64,000 nt of DNA from Diplocloster hominis (lineage in GTDB: Bacteria > Bacillota > Clostridia > Lachnospirales > Lachnospiraceae): the NCBI RefSeq assembly GCF_032380655.1, contig NZ_JAWDIY010000003.1, positions 62,001 through 126,000 on the forward strand, read 5' to 3'. Position 1 is the first letter of the stretch. The number at the start of each line of letters is the position of its first letter. The notes under the pieces are model-generated. The model searched no databases. It was not told where the DNA came from and worked only from the letters and a program-made list of their open reading frames with translations. The translations under genes and the position numbers were made by a program. Shown here one piece after another: positions 1 through 8,187 of the stretch.

Positions 1-1
1 C

Positions 2-1891
2 GTGCCCAACATCCGCATTATGGTTCCCGTTACCTCGATACCGGAGGCTCTGGCTTTTAAGAAACAGCTGGAGGCGATAGATGGAATCTCGGATGTCCTC
101 TGGCTGGACAGCGCAGCGGATCTGAAGCAGCCGCTTCAAATGCTGGATCCGGACACGGTGGGGACTTACTATAAGGATGGCATGGCGCTCTTTGACGCCA
201 CGGTGAGCCCCGGCGCGGAAGCCGGGACCGTGGAAGCCCTGTACCGTCTGGCAGGAAGCGACGGTGCCCTATCCGGAGAGGCGGTTACCATCGCCTCCGC
301 CCAGGAGATGGCGCAGAGCGAAACTCTGCGGGCCATGCTGATCCTGGTTCCCCTTATCCTTCTTATCCTGCTGCTTTTTACCTCCTCGTGGATAGAACCC
401 TTATTCTTTTTGCTGGCCATCGGAGTGGCGGTGCTGATCAATCTGGGTACCAACCTGTTTTTGGGAGAGATCTCATTTATCACCCAGGCGGTCAGTCCGA
501 TTCTGCAGCTGGCGGTATCTCTGGATTATGCCATCTTCCTGCTGCATCGGTTTTCCGAATGCCGCCAGGAGACAGAAGATCCGCAGCTGGCCATGCAGAT
601 GGCTATGAAAAAGGCCTTTTCCGCGATCGCCGCCTCCGCCGCGACTACTTTATTCGGCTTCGTGGCTCTAAGCTTTATGAATTTCCGGATCGGTCCGGAC
701 TTAAGCCTGAACCTGGTGAAGGGAATCCTGCTGAGTTTCCTGTCCGTTATGATCTTTCTGCCGGCGGTCACGCTATGCTTTTATAAATGGATCGATAAGA
801 CCAGGCACCGGCAGCTGCTGCCGGTCTGGAAGGGGATCGGGAAATTCGTGCTTCGTCTTAGAATCCCGGTGCTGATTCTGATAGCTCTGCTGATCGTTCC
901 GGGTTATCTGGCCCAGACTCGCGCGTCTTTTACCTACGGCATGGGGGATAATTCTCCCGGAAGCCGGCTGATGAGAGACGATGAGGCCATCAACACAGTC
1001 TTCGGCGAGTCCACAGCCATCGTTCTTCTTGTCCCCAAGGGAGACGTGGCGGCTGAAAAGGAGCTGGGCCAGACTCTGAAAGGATTGGACCACGTGACCG
1101 GCGTCATCTCCTACACAGCCATGGCCGACGCCGCGATCCCCTCCGATTACCTGGACGCGTCAGTCACCAGCCAGTTTTATTCCGATCACTATACCAGAAT
1201 GATTGTAAATACAGATACGCAGGAGGAAGGGGCAGTGGCCTTCGAAACAGTAGAGCAGGTGATGGGCGCGGCGCGTTCCCTGTATCCGGAAGGAGTCTAC
1301 TCCTGCGGGGAAAGCGTCAACCTCTATGACATGAAGACTACCGTAACGGCAGATAACAGCAGGGTAAACCTGATCGCGCTGATCTCCATCGCCCTGGTGC
1401 TTCTGTTGACCTTCCGGTCCCTGACGTTCCCGCTGCTGCTGCTTTTAACCATTGAAACGGCGATCTGGATGAATCTGGCGGTTCCGTATTTCCAGGATTC
1501 CACCCTGAACTATCTGGGGTTCCTGGTGATCAATACCGTTCAGCTGGGCGCCACGGTGGACTACGCCATCCTTCTGTCCGACAGGTACAAAGAGAACCGT
1601 AAGAGCCTGCCCGCCAGGGAAGCCCTCTGTAAGACTCTGGCAAATAATTATCTCTCCATATTGGTTTCCGGGTCCATCCTGTCCTTTGCCGGCTTCTGTC
1701 TGTACCTGACATCATCGAACCAGATTATCTCCCAGCTGGGACTATTGCTCGGACGGGGCACTCTGTTATCCATGCTGATGGTCCTGTTCTTCCTGCCTGC
1801 GCTGCTTTTGTTGTTCGACCCGCTGCTGCGGATCACTACGATCCATTCCAATTTTTGCAGTGCTCATAGCGGCAATAAAAAGCGCTCTTGA
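2..1891 (+). CDS. MMPL/RND-family transporter, 5' end cut by the window
   Basis: Integral membrane exporter of the RND superfamily, MMPL branch, which moves lipids or other hydrophobic compounds using the proton gradient. The visible 629 residues begin inside the first extracytoplasmic domain. A cluster of membrane segments follows (about 108-180, 205-265 and 285-305), then a second extracytoplasmic domain (about 305-455) and a second membrane cluster to the end. The RND pseudo-repeat is visible as SLDYAIFLLHRF in the first half and TVDYAILLSDRY in the second. The first transmembrane helix and N-terminus are missing, so the GTG at position 2 is probably not the true start. An AGGAGG site and a secreted partner gene follow closely, which suggests an operon. 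The substrate cannot be told from the sequence. Confidence 0.9.
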   Translation: MPNIRIMVPVTSIPEALAFKKQLEAIDGISDVLWLDSAADLKQPLQMLDPDTVGTYYKDGMALFDATVSPGAEAGTVEALYRLAGSDGALSGEAVTIASAQEMAQSETLRAMLILVPLILLILLLFTSSWIEPLFFLLAIGVAVLINLGTNLFLGEISFITQAVSPILQLAVSLDYAIFLLHRFSECRQETEDPQLAMQMAMKKAFSAIAASAATTLFGFVALSFMNFRIGPDLSLNLVKGILLSFLSVMIFLPAVTLCFYKWIDKTRHRQLLPVWKGIGKFVLRLRIPVLILIALLIVPGYLAQTRASFTYGMGDNSPGSRLMRDDEAINTVFGESTAIVLLVPKGDVAAEKELGQTLKGLDHVTGVISYTAMADAAIPSDYLDASVTSQFYSDHYTRMIVNTDTQEEGAVAFETVEQVMGAARSLYPEGVYSCGESVNLYDMKTTVTADNSRVNLIALISIALVLLLTFRSLTFPLLLLLTIETAIWMNLAVPYFQDSTLNYLGFLVINTVQLGATVDYAILLSDRYKENRKSLPAREALCKTLANNYLSILVSGSILSFAGFCLYLTSSNQIISQLGLLLGRGTLLSMLMVLFFLPALLLLFDPLLRITTIHSNFCSAHSGNKKRS

Positions 1892-1976
1892 ACGTGAACC
1901 GGAGGTTTAAGGCTGAACAAAAGATGTTCACCCATACTGAATAAATGACGCAGTATATGCGTAACAGGAGGTAAAT

Positions 1977-3860
1977 ATGAAAAAACGAATTCTTTGTCTG
2001 ATTTTGGCTGCCGCCCTGCCTCTCTCCTGCTTCCTCGCTATGGCCCTGCCGGTACAGGCCGGGGAGAATAACGAGTCTGCGTCCGGGCAGGACAGCCCCG
2101 CCAGCACTCCTCTGGATGATTTTACCAAGGATGAGGTCGTCTACAGCAAGCTCTCCTCCGACGGGTCGGTCCAGTCCATCTATGTGGTCAATACGGTCTA
2201 CACCCGGGAAGCAGGGGTTGTCATTGATTACGGCGCTTACGACTCGGTCTCGAACCTGACCGATGAGTCCGCCATCCGCTCGGATAATGGGGAAAATATA
2301 CTGACCGTGCCTGACGGCACATTCTACTATCAGGGAAATCTGGAAGCGCGCCCGCTGCCCTGGACCTATACCATAAACTATCAGCTTGACGGCGCTTCGG
2401 TCAGCGCGGACCAGCTGGCCGGCGCAGCCGGACATCTGTCTCTGCAGATCCATACCGCACAGACTCCGGATATGGAGCCGTCCTTCTACGACAATTATAT
2501 GATGCAGATCACGGTGACCATGGATAACCGGCTCAGCCGGAATATCACCGCCCCGGATGCATCTATCGCCAATGCGGGCTCCGACAAACAGATCGTATTC
2601 ACCGCACTTCCGGGAAAGGAAGGCAAATTTTCACTGGAGGCCGATGTGCATGATTTTGCCATGGACGGTATTATGATCGCCGCCATCCCCTTCTCTATGG
2701 CCATCGAGATGCCGGACACTTCAGAAATGACCGGTGATATCACAGAGCTGTCCGATGCCATCGATCAGCTGAATCAGGGCGTGTCGGATCTGTCCGGAGG
2801 CATCCGCACGCTTCTGGACGGCAGTAAGGATCTGGCGTCCGGTTCTTCGAAATACCAGGAAGGCATGCATAAGCTGGACGCAAATACGGATAAGCTCCAG
2901 GCCGCCTCCGCCACGATCCGGGACGCTCTGGACACCATATCCTCCTCGCTTCAGGAACAGGCCAAAGAGATAGACCTTAACAGCCTGAACCAGCTGCCCG
3001 GTGCCCTGCGGGAGATGTCCGCAGGCCTTGATCAGGCTGTGGGAGGTCTTACCCAGCTCCGTGATAATTATAAACTGGCTTATGACGCACTCGTGCCGGC
3101 CTTAGACGCTCTGGATGACAGTCCGCTGACTCCCGAAGAGCTGGCGTTCCTGCAGTCCATGATGACCCCCGGTCCCGGCACCGGCAGTCAGCTGCCGCCG
3201 GAGCTTGCCCCCCTCGTTCCGATTCTTCAAAAGCTGACCGACACGTACACATCGGCCCTGACCGCCAAGGGGACTTTCGATGCCGTCAAAGAAGCGTTCG
3301 GCGCGGTAGACTCGACTCTCTCTTCGCTGATCACACCGCTTGGAACCATCAGCGCTTCCCTTGGCACCATGGCCGACGGAATCGGGCAATCACTGAAAGA
3401 CAACGATATCACCTTAGCGCTGTCACAGTTGACCACGGGGCTTTCCGATCTGTCCGCCAATTATTCCACGTTCCATTCCGGGCTTGTGGCCTATACAAAC
3501 GGCGTGTCCGATCTGGCCGACGCTTTCGACACCCTGAATCAGGGCATCGGGCAGCTGGCCGACGGTACAGCCGAGCTGAACAAAGGCGGCGGCCAGTTGA
3601 AGTCCGGAACCAAAGAACTCTTTGTAAATACCAGGGATCTGCCCGACCGCCTGCGCGAAGAGATCGATAAGCTCATGGAGGATTATGACAAGACGGACTT
3701 TCATCCTGTGTCCTTCGTGGACGGCCGCAACAAGCATATCGAACAGGTCCAGTTTGTCGTGTCCACGCCGCCTGTCGATATTCCCGTAAAAGAGGCTCCG
3801 CAGACAACGGATTCCAAGCCCCAGACATTATGGGAGAAGTTCCTGGATCTGTTCCGGTAG
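1977..3860 (+). CDS. Secreted YhgE/Pip-like heptad-repeat protein, probable partner of the MMPL transporter
   Basis: A 627-residue exported protein. A signal peptide (about 1-28, ending near VQAG) follows an AGGAGG at 1966-1971, five bases before the ATG. The N-terminal third looks like a beta-rich domain. Residues about 255-570 are a long helical region with repeated Leu-x-x-Gly units (DLSGGI, LLDGSKDLASGS, QLADGTAELNKGGGQL), the pattern of YhgE/Pip-type extracellular regions. Unlike YhgE there are no C-terminal membrane helices; the protein ends in a short amphipathic stretch (LWEKFLDLFR). It lies 85 bases after the MMPL gene in the same direction. MMPL proteins are often encoded beside or fused to such repeat domains, so a role as an extracellular extension of the exporter is inferred. 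Its own substrate is unknown. Confidence 0.75.
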   Translation: MKKRILCLILAAALPLSCFLAMALPVQAGENNESASGQDSPASTPLDDFTKDEVVYSKLSSDGSVQSIYVVNTVYTREAGVVIDYGAYDSVSNLTDESAIRSDNGENILTVPDGTFYYQGNLEARPLPWTYTINYQLDGASVSADQLAGAAGHLSLQIHTAQTPDMEPSFYDNYMMQITVTMDNRLSRNITAPDASIANAGSDKQIVFTALPGKEGKFSLEADVHDFAMDGIMIAAIPFSMAIEMPDTSEMTGDITELSDAIDQLNQGVSDLSGGIRTLLDGSKDLASGSSKYQEGMHKLDANTDKLQAASATIRDALDTISSSLQEQAKEIDLNSLNQLPGALREMSAGLDQAVGGLTQLRDNYKLAYDALVPALDALDDSPLTPEELAFLQSMMTPGPGTGSQLPPELAPLVPILQKLTDTYTSALTAKGTFDAVKEAFGAVDSTLSSLITPLGTISASLGTMADGIGQSLKDNDITLALSQLTTGLSDLSANYSTFHSGLVAYTNGVSDLADAFDTLNQGIGQLADGTAELNKGGGQLKSGTKELFVNTRDLPDRLREEIDKLMEDYDKTDFHPVSFVDGRNKHIEQVQFVVSTPPVDIPVKEAPQTTDSKPQTLWEKFLDLFR

Positions 3861-3868
3861 GAATGCCG

Positions 3869-5833
3869 TTATTCAGACCAGGCTATGGGTGTCACCCCGT
3901 CATCGTCATATAGTTCATAGAATGCGTCCGCGTAGCCGATGTAATCCAGCGGCTCGTTGGAGACTTCCGCTATGGTTTCGGCGGCAGCTCCCACCGGAAT
4001 TGATTTTCCCTTACGAATAAACAAGGGCACCTCGTTAAGGGCGATCTCCACATAATGGTGACCCTTTTCCAGAACTTCCTCCCGGATCGTCCCATCGGGC
4101 AGGAACTTGATAAATTTCATCTCTTCCGGCAGGTAAACATAACGGCCGGACGCGTTCTGTGTATAGACCGGAGCGATCATAATCTCACTGCCGACCAGCA
4201 GCTGGTCCTCCACCTGACAGGCCATAGAATCCTGCGGATATTCAAAAGCCAAAGGTTTAAACATCATCTCGTCATGCAGCGCGGCCTTCATATATTCGCT
4301 GTACAGATACGGGATCAGCCGGTAGCGCACGCCGATCACATGCCGGAAGTCCTCCAGCTCTTCGAAGCGGTAGCACTCCTGAAGCCTGGTCCCCAGGGCG
4401 GCATGGTTGCGCATGAGAGGCGTGAATACTCCCAGGGCCAGCCAGCGCAGCAGCAGATCTCTGGTGGTATCCGCCCCGAATCCGCCAAGATCCGCGCCGA
4501 CATACAGGAAACCGCACATATTCAGGGAAGGCAGCATCCTTAAGTTCAGCAGAATATGGGACCACCAGGACTTATTGTCCCCGGTCCAGATGCCGCCGTA
4601 GCGATGCATGCCGATGTAGGAGGAACGGGAGAACATCAGGATCCGCTTATCCGGCGAAAGCTTTTCAAAAGCCTCCCCGGCTGCCCGGGTCATGTTATAA
4701 CCGAATAGATTATGCACCTTATCATGTCTGATTCTTTTCCCGTTCACTTCATGGTAAAAGCGCTGATAGTCCTTGGGACTGTTGGCAAGGCCATTGGCCA
4801 TTTCGGTGATGGCAAAGGGGGAAAACTGATCGCTGTCCTCCAGGAACTCCCTCATGAATTCCTTTGCCTCCTGAAGGCCTTCTTCGGAATAGAAAATGGC
4901 CGGCTCGTTCATATCGTTCCAGAAACCGTCAATTCCCTGGGATATCAGGATATCATATTTATTTCCGAACCATTCTCTTACCTCGGGGTTCAGTACATCC
5001 GGAAAATGCGTCCAGCCCGGCCACACGGCGGCGGTAAAAGCAGTGCCGTCCTCTTTTTTACAGAAATAGCCTCTCTCCAGACCTTCTTCATAGACATCAT
5101 ACCCTTTTTCAACCTTCACCCCCGCATCGATGATCGGAACCAGGTGGATACCGGCGGCTTTCATGTCGGATACGAACCGGCCGAAATCCGGGAAATTCTC
5201 TCTATTCACCGTAAAATCCTTAAAGCGCTCCATATAATCAATATCCATATATAACAGGTCCATGGGAATATGGTTTTCCCGGTATTCCCGCACTACGCTG
5301 CGAAAGTCTTCTTCCGTGGTATATCCCCAGCGGCTCTGGCCGAAACCAAAGGCAAACTTCGGCGGAATATAGCTGCGCCCGATCATCCCGCGGAATTGTT
5401 TTACAATATCATAAAGGGACTCTCCCTGGATCAGATACAGAGAAAGATCCGCCTCTTCACAGGTGATGTCCAGCCGGTTCCTTTCCGTACAGCCAATGTC
5501 GAAGGTTAACCCGGACGGATAATCGATAAACAGGCCAAACGTATCCTTACCGCTCACAATCAGGAAATTATGGGCGCCATACAGGGATACCGCATCCTCC
5601 GTGTGTTCCGGGTTGTCCGCACAGTTGCTGATATATTGATATCCTCTTTTATTGATACCTCTGTTGGCTTCTCCCAGGCCATATATTTTATCCTCAAGAT
5701 CCATATGATACGTATAGCGGAAACCATTTTCCATGGATATCTCCCCATATACAGGTACTCCGTCGTCAGCCGGAATGTCTTTTGCGACTGCCTCTGTATC
5801 AAAAGGAGTGCCAAAAATATATTTCTTAATCAT
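3869..5833 (-). CDS. GH31 family glycoside hydrolase (alpha-glucosidase/alpha-xylosidase type)
   Basis: A 654-residue cytoplasmic enzyme with no signal peptide. It has the GH31 N-terminal beta-sandwich followed by the (beta/alpha)8 domain. The catalytic nucleophile is the Asp of WNDMNEP (residue 307) and the likely acid/base is the Asp of WTGDN (residue 419). GH31 retaining enzymes cleave alpha-linked glucosides, xylosides, galactosides or sulfoquinovosides; the exact substrate is not clear. The start is set at the ATG at 5833 because CCTCC (GGAGG on the minus strand) lies at 5841-5845. An ATG seven codons upstream (5854) has no ribosome binding site before it. The gene ends 8 bases from the convergent secreted-protein gene and diverges from an AraC-type regulator, which probably controls it. 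Confidence 0.9.
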   Translation of the reverse strand: MIKKYIFGTPFDTEAVAKDIPADDGVPVYGEISMENGFRYTYHMDLEDKIYGLGEANRGINKRGYQYISNCADNPEHTEDAVSLYGAHNFLIVSGKDTFGLFIDYPSGLTFDIGCTERNRLDITCEEADLSLYLIQGESLYDIVKQFRGMIGRSYIPPKFAFGFGQSRWGYTTEEDFRSVVREYRENHIPMDLLYMDIDYMERFKDFTVNRENFPDFGRFVSDMKAAGIHLVPIIDAGVKVEKGYDVYEEGLERGYFCKKEDGTAFTAAVWPGWTHFPDVLNPEVREWFGNKYDILISQGIDGFWNDMNEPAIFYSEEGLQEAKEFMREFLEDSDQFSPFAITEMANGLANSPKDYQRFYHEVNGKRIRHDKVHNLFGYNMTRAAGEAFEKLSPDKRILMFSRSSYIGMHRYGGIWTGDNKSWWSHILLNLRMLPSLNMCGFLYVGADLGGFGADTTRDLLLRWLALGVFTPLMRNHAALGTRLQECYRFEELEDFRHVIGVRYRLIPYLYSEYMKAALHDEMMFKPLAFEYPQDSMACQVEDQLLVGSEIMIAPVYTQNASGRYVYLPEEMKFIKFLPDGTIREEVLEKGHHYVEIALNEVPLFIRKGKSIPVGAAAETIAEVSNEPLDYIGYADAFYELYDDDGVTPIAWSE

Positions 5834-5861
5834 ACGAATACCTCCATATATCATTTTTTAC

Positions 5862-5867
5862 ATTATA
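5862..5867 (-). promoter_or_regulatory. Probable -10 box of the GH31 gene
   Basis: TATAAT on the minus strand, about 29 bases before the GH31 start codon. At 17 bases upstream there is only AAGATT, a poor -35. A good -10 with a poor -35 fits an activator-dependent promoter, and the divergent AraC-type gene is the natural candidate activator. Confidence 0.45.
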
Positions 5868-6000
5868 AAAAAATCCCATTGAATAATCTTGCATTATTTA
5901 ATAAAATAATAACACAATCATGACATCCCCGGGTTTATATCAATAGGTCTGCTATGGTAGTAACAATAGGATAACGGCAATAGAAAGGGCGTGGGCCGGT

Positions 6001-6915
6001 ATGAACAAAGAATACTCTCTTGAGGAAAACGTGCAGCACGGCACAAAAGAAAGGCCTCTGACAATCATGAATTTTAAGTCCGGAAAGGGCACCTTTTATC
6101 CAGACCGTTTCTTCGTGGAACGTCATTGGCATTACAACACGGAAATACTAAAAATACAGAAAGGCCGCTATAAAGCTGAAATCAATCTGGAGACCCTGTA
6201 CCTGGAAGAGGGTGATATCTGCATGATCAACAGCGGGGAGCTTCATTTATTGGAAAGTATGGGATCTGATACTCTTCATGACGCACTTCTATTTAACCAG
6301 CAGATTTTAGCGTTTTCTTATGAAGATGAGATGCAGGAAAAACTGATCCATCCCCTTCTATGTAATAAAAAAATGTTACCCAGATTGATCCGTCCTTCGG
6401 ATCTGGGGTACGTACCGATCAATAAACAAATGGAACATCTGATCGATTTGGGTAAAAAGACAGCGGACCACTGGTATTATCAGCTTAAACTGGAAATACT
6501 CCGGTATCTGATCGAGCTGGACCGGTATGGTTTATTGAATTCCAGTGCGGATGCAGTGAGTGTCTTTGAAAAAGAACGCATTGACCGCTATAAACGGGTC
6601 GTTTCTTTGATAGAGGAAAAGTATACATCGGCGCTGACACTGGAAATGCTGGCCCGGTCGGCCGGCTGTAATCCGCAATATCTCTGCCGTTTTTTCAAAG
6701 AGATTGCAGGGACTTCCCCCATTCAATACCTGATCCGCTACCGGGTCCAACAGGCAAAACGGTTATTAAAAAGCACAACCAAAACCGTCCTGGAGATCAG
6801 TTTGGATTGCGGCTTTGATAATGTGAGCTATTTCATCCGGCAGTTTCGGAAGCAAACCGGGCTGACGCCCAATGACTTCCGCAAAAGGAAACAAAACGTA
6901 CTTTTCCAGGAATAA
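6001..6915 (+). CDS. AraC-family transcriptional regulator with cupin sensor domain
   Basis: A 304-residue DNA-binding regulator. The N-terminal half (about 20-150) is a cupin-type ligand-binding fold with the HWHYNTEIL and EEGDICMINSGELH motifs. The C-terminal ~100 residues form the double helix-turn-helix of AraC proteins, with the second-helix signature SLDCGFDNVSYFIRQFRK and the terminal TGLTPNDFRK. It diverges from the GH31 gene with about 170 AT-rich bases between, the usual arrangement for a local activator of a sugar-use gene. The ligand is probably a sugar released by or fed to the GH31 enzyme. The ribosome binding site is modest (AAGGG about 10 bases upstream). Confidence 0.88.
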   Translation: MNKEYSLEENVQHGTKERPLTIMNFKSGKGTFYPDRFFVERHWHYNTEILKIQKGRYKAEINLETLYLEEGDICMINSGELHLLESMGSDTLHDALLFNQQILAFSYEDEMQEKLIHPLLCNKKMLPRLIRPSDLGYVPINKQMEHLIDLGKKTADHWYYQLKLEILRYLIELDRYGLLNSSADAVSVFEKERIDRYKRVVSLIEEKYTSALTLEMLARSAGCNPQYLCRFFKEIAGTSPIQYLIRYRVQQAKRLLKSTTKTVLEISLDCGFDNVSYFIRQFRKQTGLTPNDFRKRKQNVLFQE

Positions 6916-7572
6916 GAGCAGCGCCGGAACACGAATTATTTCCGGCGCTGATACATTCCACATTATTTCCTGGATAAACCTATTTTTGGGCCAAAAGCTT
7001 TCTAACTTGATCGTGCGTACAGAAAACGGTAAAATTTCATAACGGGTCTCCAATATTTCGCGCTGTTTTAAAGTAGCTTCCGTATACAGCAGAGGCGCAA
7101 CTTCGAGCAGCTCGATTGGCTCACTGACAGTAAAAGAGGTCGCTTCTACTTTCACATAACCAAAACGCTGAAGTGCATCATTTTCATCGACAGCCGTAAC
7201 AGGATCATATTCATACACGCTGGTAATGCTCCCCCTCTGGTTGCTCTCCCTTTCCTTGTCCGAGGTCCGTCGAAGCCCGCTATACCCATTGGCTGCCGTT
7301 TCTAATCTTTTTTTGCCTTGGGTTTTGCTGCAATCGCGTACCTCCACTGTAAGGTCGATATCTTCGGAAAAGCGTTTCATCCAGCCAATCGCTTTATATA
7401 AAGCAGTACCACCCTTGAAATAAGCAGGCAGCGTATCCTGCCGTCCCGCCAGTTCATATAGAATCAAAGTAATATAATAATCCTTCTCTATAATATCGTT
7501 ACGGATACCGGTCCGTCGTCCTATATCCGAGAGCAACGCCTCAAACGCCTCCCTGTCCTGATGTAGTCTCAT
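6766..7572 (-). pseudogene. Truncated AbiEii/AbiGii-type nucleotidyltransferase toxin gene
   Basis: The 268-codon frame starts with a nucleotidyltransferase toxin of the AbiEii (type IV toxin-antitoxin) family: KGGTALYKAIG followed by RFSEDIDL, the polymerase-beta-like motif with its paired acidic residues. Family similarity by eye runs from 7572 to about 6975 (through VRTIKLES). The expected family continuation is then lost, and the last ~60 codons read antisense through the neighbouring AraC gene. The C-terminal half is therefore probably missing. GGAGG lies eight bases before the ATG, and the tail of a second frame overlaps that ribosome binding site (separate entry), as in an antitoxin-toxin operon. 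Probably a decayed system. A working short toxin cannot be fully excluded. Confidence 0.65.
6920..6949 (+). terminator. Hairpin after the AraC-type gene
   Basis: A perfect 10-bp inverted repeat (AGCGCCGGAA ... TTCCGGCGCT) with a 10-base loop starts four bases after the stop codon. No strong U-tract follows, so it may also act as a 3' stabiliser. Confidence 0.6.
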
Positions 7573-7573
7573 T

Positions 7574-7645
7574 TCACACCTCCATTAACAAATCGACCAG
7601 CTGCATCACTGTCCTGGCAGAATAAGTACCTACGGGCGGTAAATA
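7574..7645 (-). pseudogene. C-terminal remnant of the AbiE-type antitoxin
   Basis: A 23-codon open stretch reads YLPPVGTYSARTVMQLVDLL and three more residues, and its TGA lies just before the toxin start codon. An in-frame TGA sits directly upstream at 7646-7648, and nothing matching an antitoxin N-terminus is visible beyond. The position and stop-start coupling fit the end of the antitoxin cistron that normally precedes AbiEii. The identification rests on context, not on a recognised domain. Confidence 0.4.
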
Positions 7646-7712
7646 TCAGTCAATGCTTGCCTAAAGACGGTGAGCGGATTTTAATTTTCATAAGAAAACC
7701 CATCCTTTCATA

Positions 7713-7741
7713 TTGACATTTTTTGATTTGACGCATATACT
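7713..7741 (+). promoter_or_regulatory. Promoter of the arsenic operon
   Basis: TTGACA at 7713-7718 and TATACT at 7736-7741 are separated by 17 bases, a near-consensus vegetative promoter. The ArsR operator lies immediately downstream, over the expected transcription start. Confidence 0.8.
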
Positions 7742-7748
7742 ATATCGT

Positions 7749-7764
7749 ATCAAGATATTTTGAT
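7749..7764 (+). promoter_or_regulatory. Probable ArsR operator 1
   Basis: ATCAA-N6-TTGAT, a perfect 5+5 palindrome just after the -10 box and just before arsR. The same half-sites recur at 8133-8150 before the permease gene. Repression by the arsenite-sensing product of the first gene is inferred. Confidence 0.7.
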
Positions 7765-7778
7765 TTGAGGTGATACTG

Positions 7779-8093
7779 TTGGAACTTACTCCCGTGAAGA
7801 ATGCCAAGGTATTTAAGGCGTTTTGTGATGAAAAGCGGCTGATGATTTTGGAGTTGCTCCGTAGCGGCGAAAAGTGTGCTTGTGTGCTTCTTGATGATCT
7901 TGAAATAGGACAATCCGGGTTATCCTACCACATGAAGATATTGTGTGAGTCGGGTATTGTGGAGAGCCGACAGGAAGGCAAATGGACGCACTACAAAATC
8001 AGTGAGCAAGGCAGCAACGAGGCCATGGAACTGCTGAAGGCAATTACCACTCCCTATGGTACAGCGGAGGACACAAGCTGCTGCAACAGATAA
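7779..8093 (+). CDS. arsR: ArsR/SmtB-family arsenite-responsive repressor
   Basis: A winged-helix metalloregulator of 104 residues. Its first helices carry KAFCDEKRLMILELL, followed by SGEKCACVLLD, the ArsR metal-binding motif (ELCVCDL-like) with paired cysteines, then the recognition region IGQSGLSYHMKIL. Two more cysteines end the protein (SCCNR). The start is placed at TTG 7779, which has GAGGTGA six bases upstream; the GTG at 7770 in the same frame overlaps that ribosome binding site. It is the first gene of the arsenic operon and should release the two ATCAA/TTGAT palindromes when As(III) binds its cysteines. Confidence 0.9.
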   Translation: MELTPVKNAKVFKAFCDEKRLMILELLRSGEKCACVLLDDLEIGQSGLSYHMKILCESGIVESRQEGKWTHYKISEQGSNEAMELLKAITTPYGTAEDTSCCNR

Positions 8094-8123
8094 AAGCCAT
8101 CTGATAAGAGGTGGCTTTTATCT
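8088..8123 (+). terminator. Intercistronic hairpin after arsR
   Basis: A 14-bp stem (one G-U pair) with an 8-base loop that starts at the arsR stop codon. A separate U-tract is lacking. It may reduce readthrough or protect the arsR message, so that repressor and pump levels differ. Confidence 0.55.
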
Positions 8124-8132
8124 GACACAATG

Positions 8133-8150
8133 CATCAAATTATTTTGATG
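8133..8150 (+). promoter_or_regulatory. Probable ArsR operator 2
   Basis: CATCAAA-N4-TTTGATG, a perfect 7+7 palindrome sharing its half-sites with operator 1. It lies between the arsR hairpin and the permease gene, suggesting a second repressed promoter or a roadblock inside the operon. No convincing -35/-10 pair was found beside it. Confidence 0.6.
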
Positions 8151-8187
8151 TAACTATGCAATTTAGGAAAGAGAGGTCAGTTCCATT

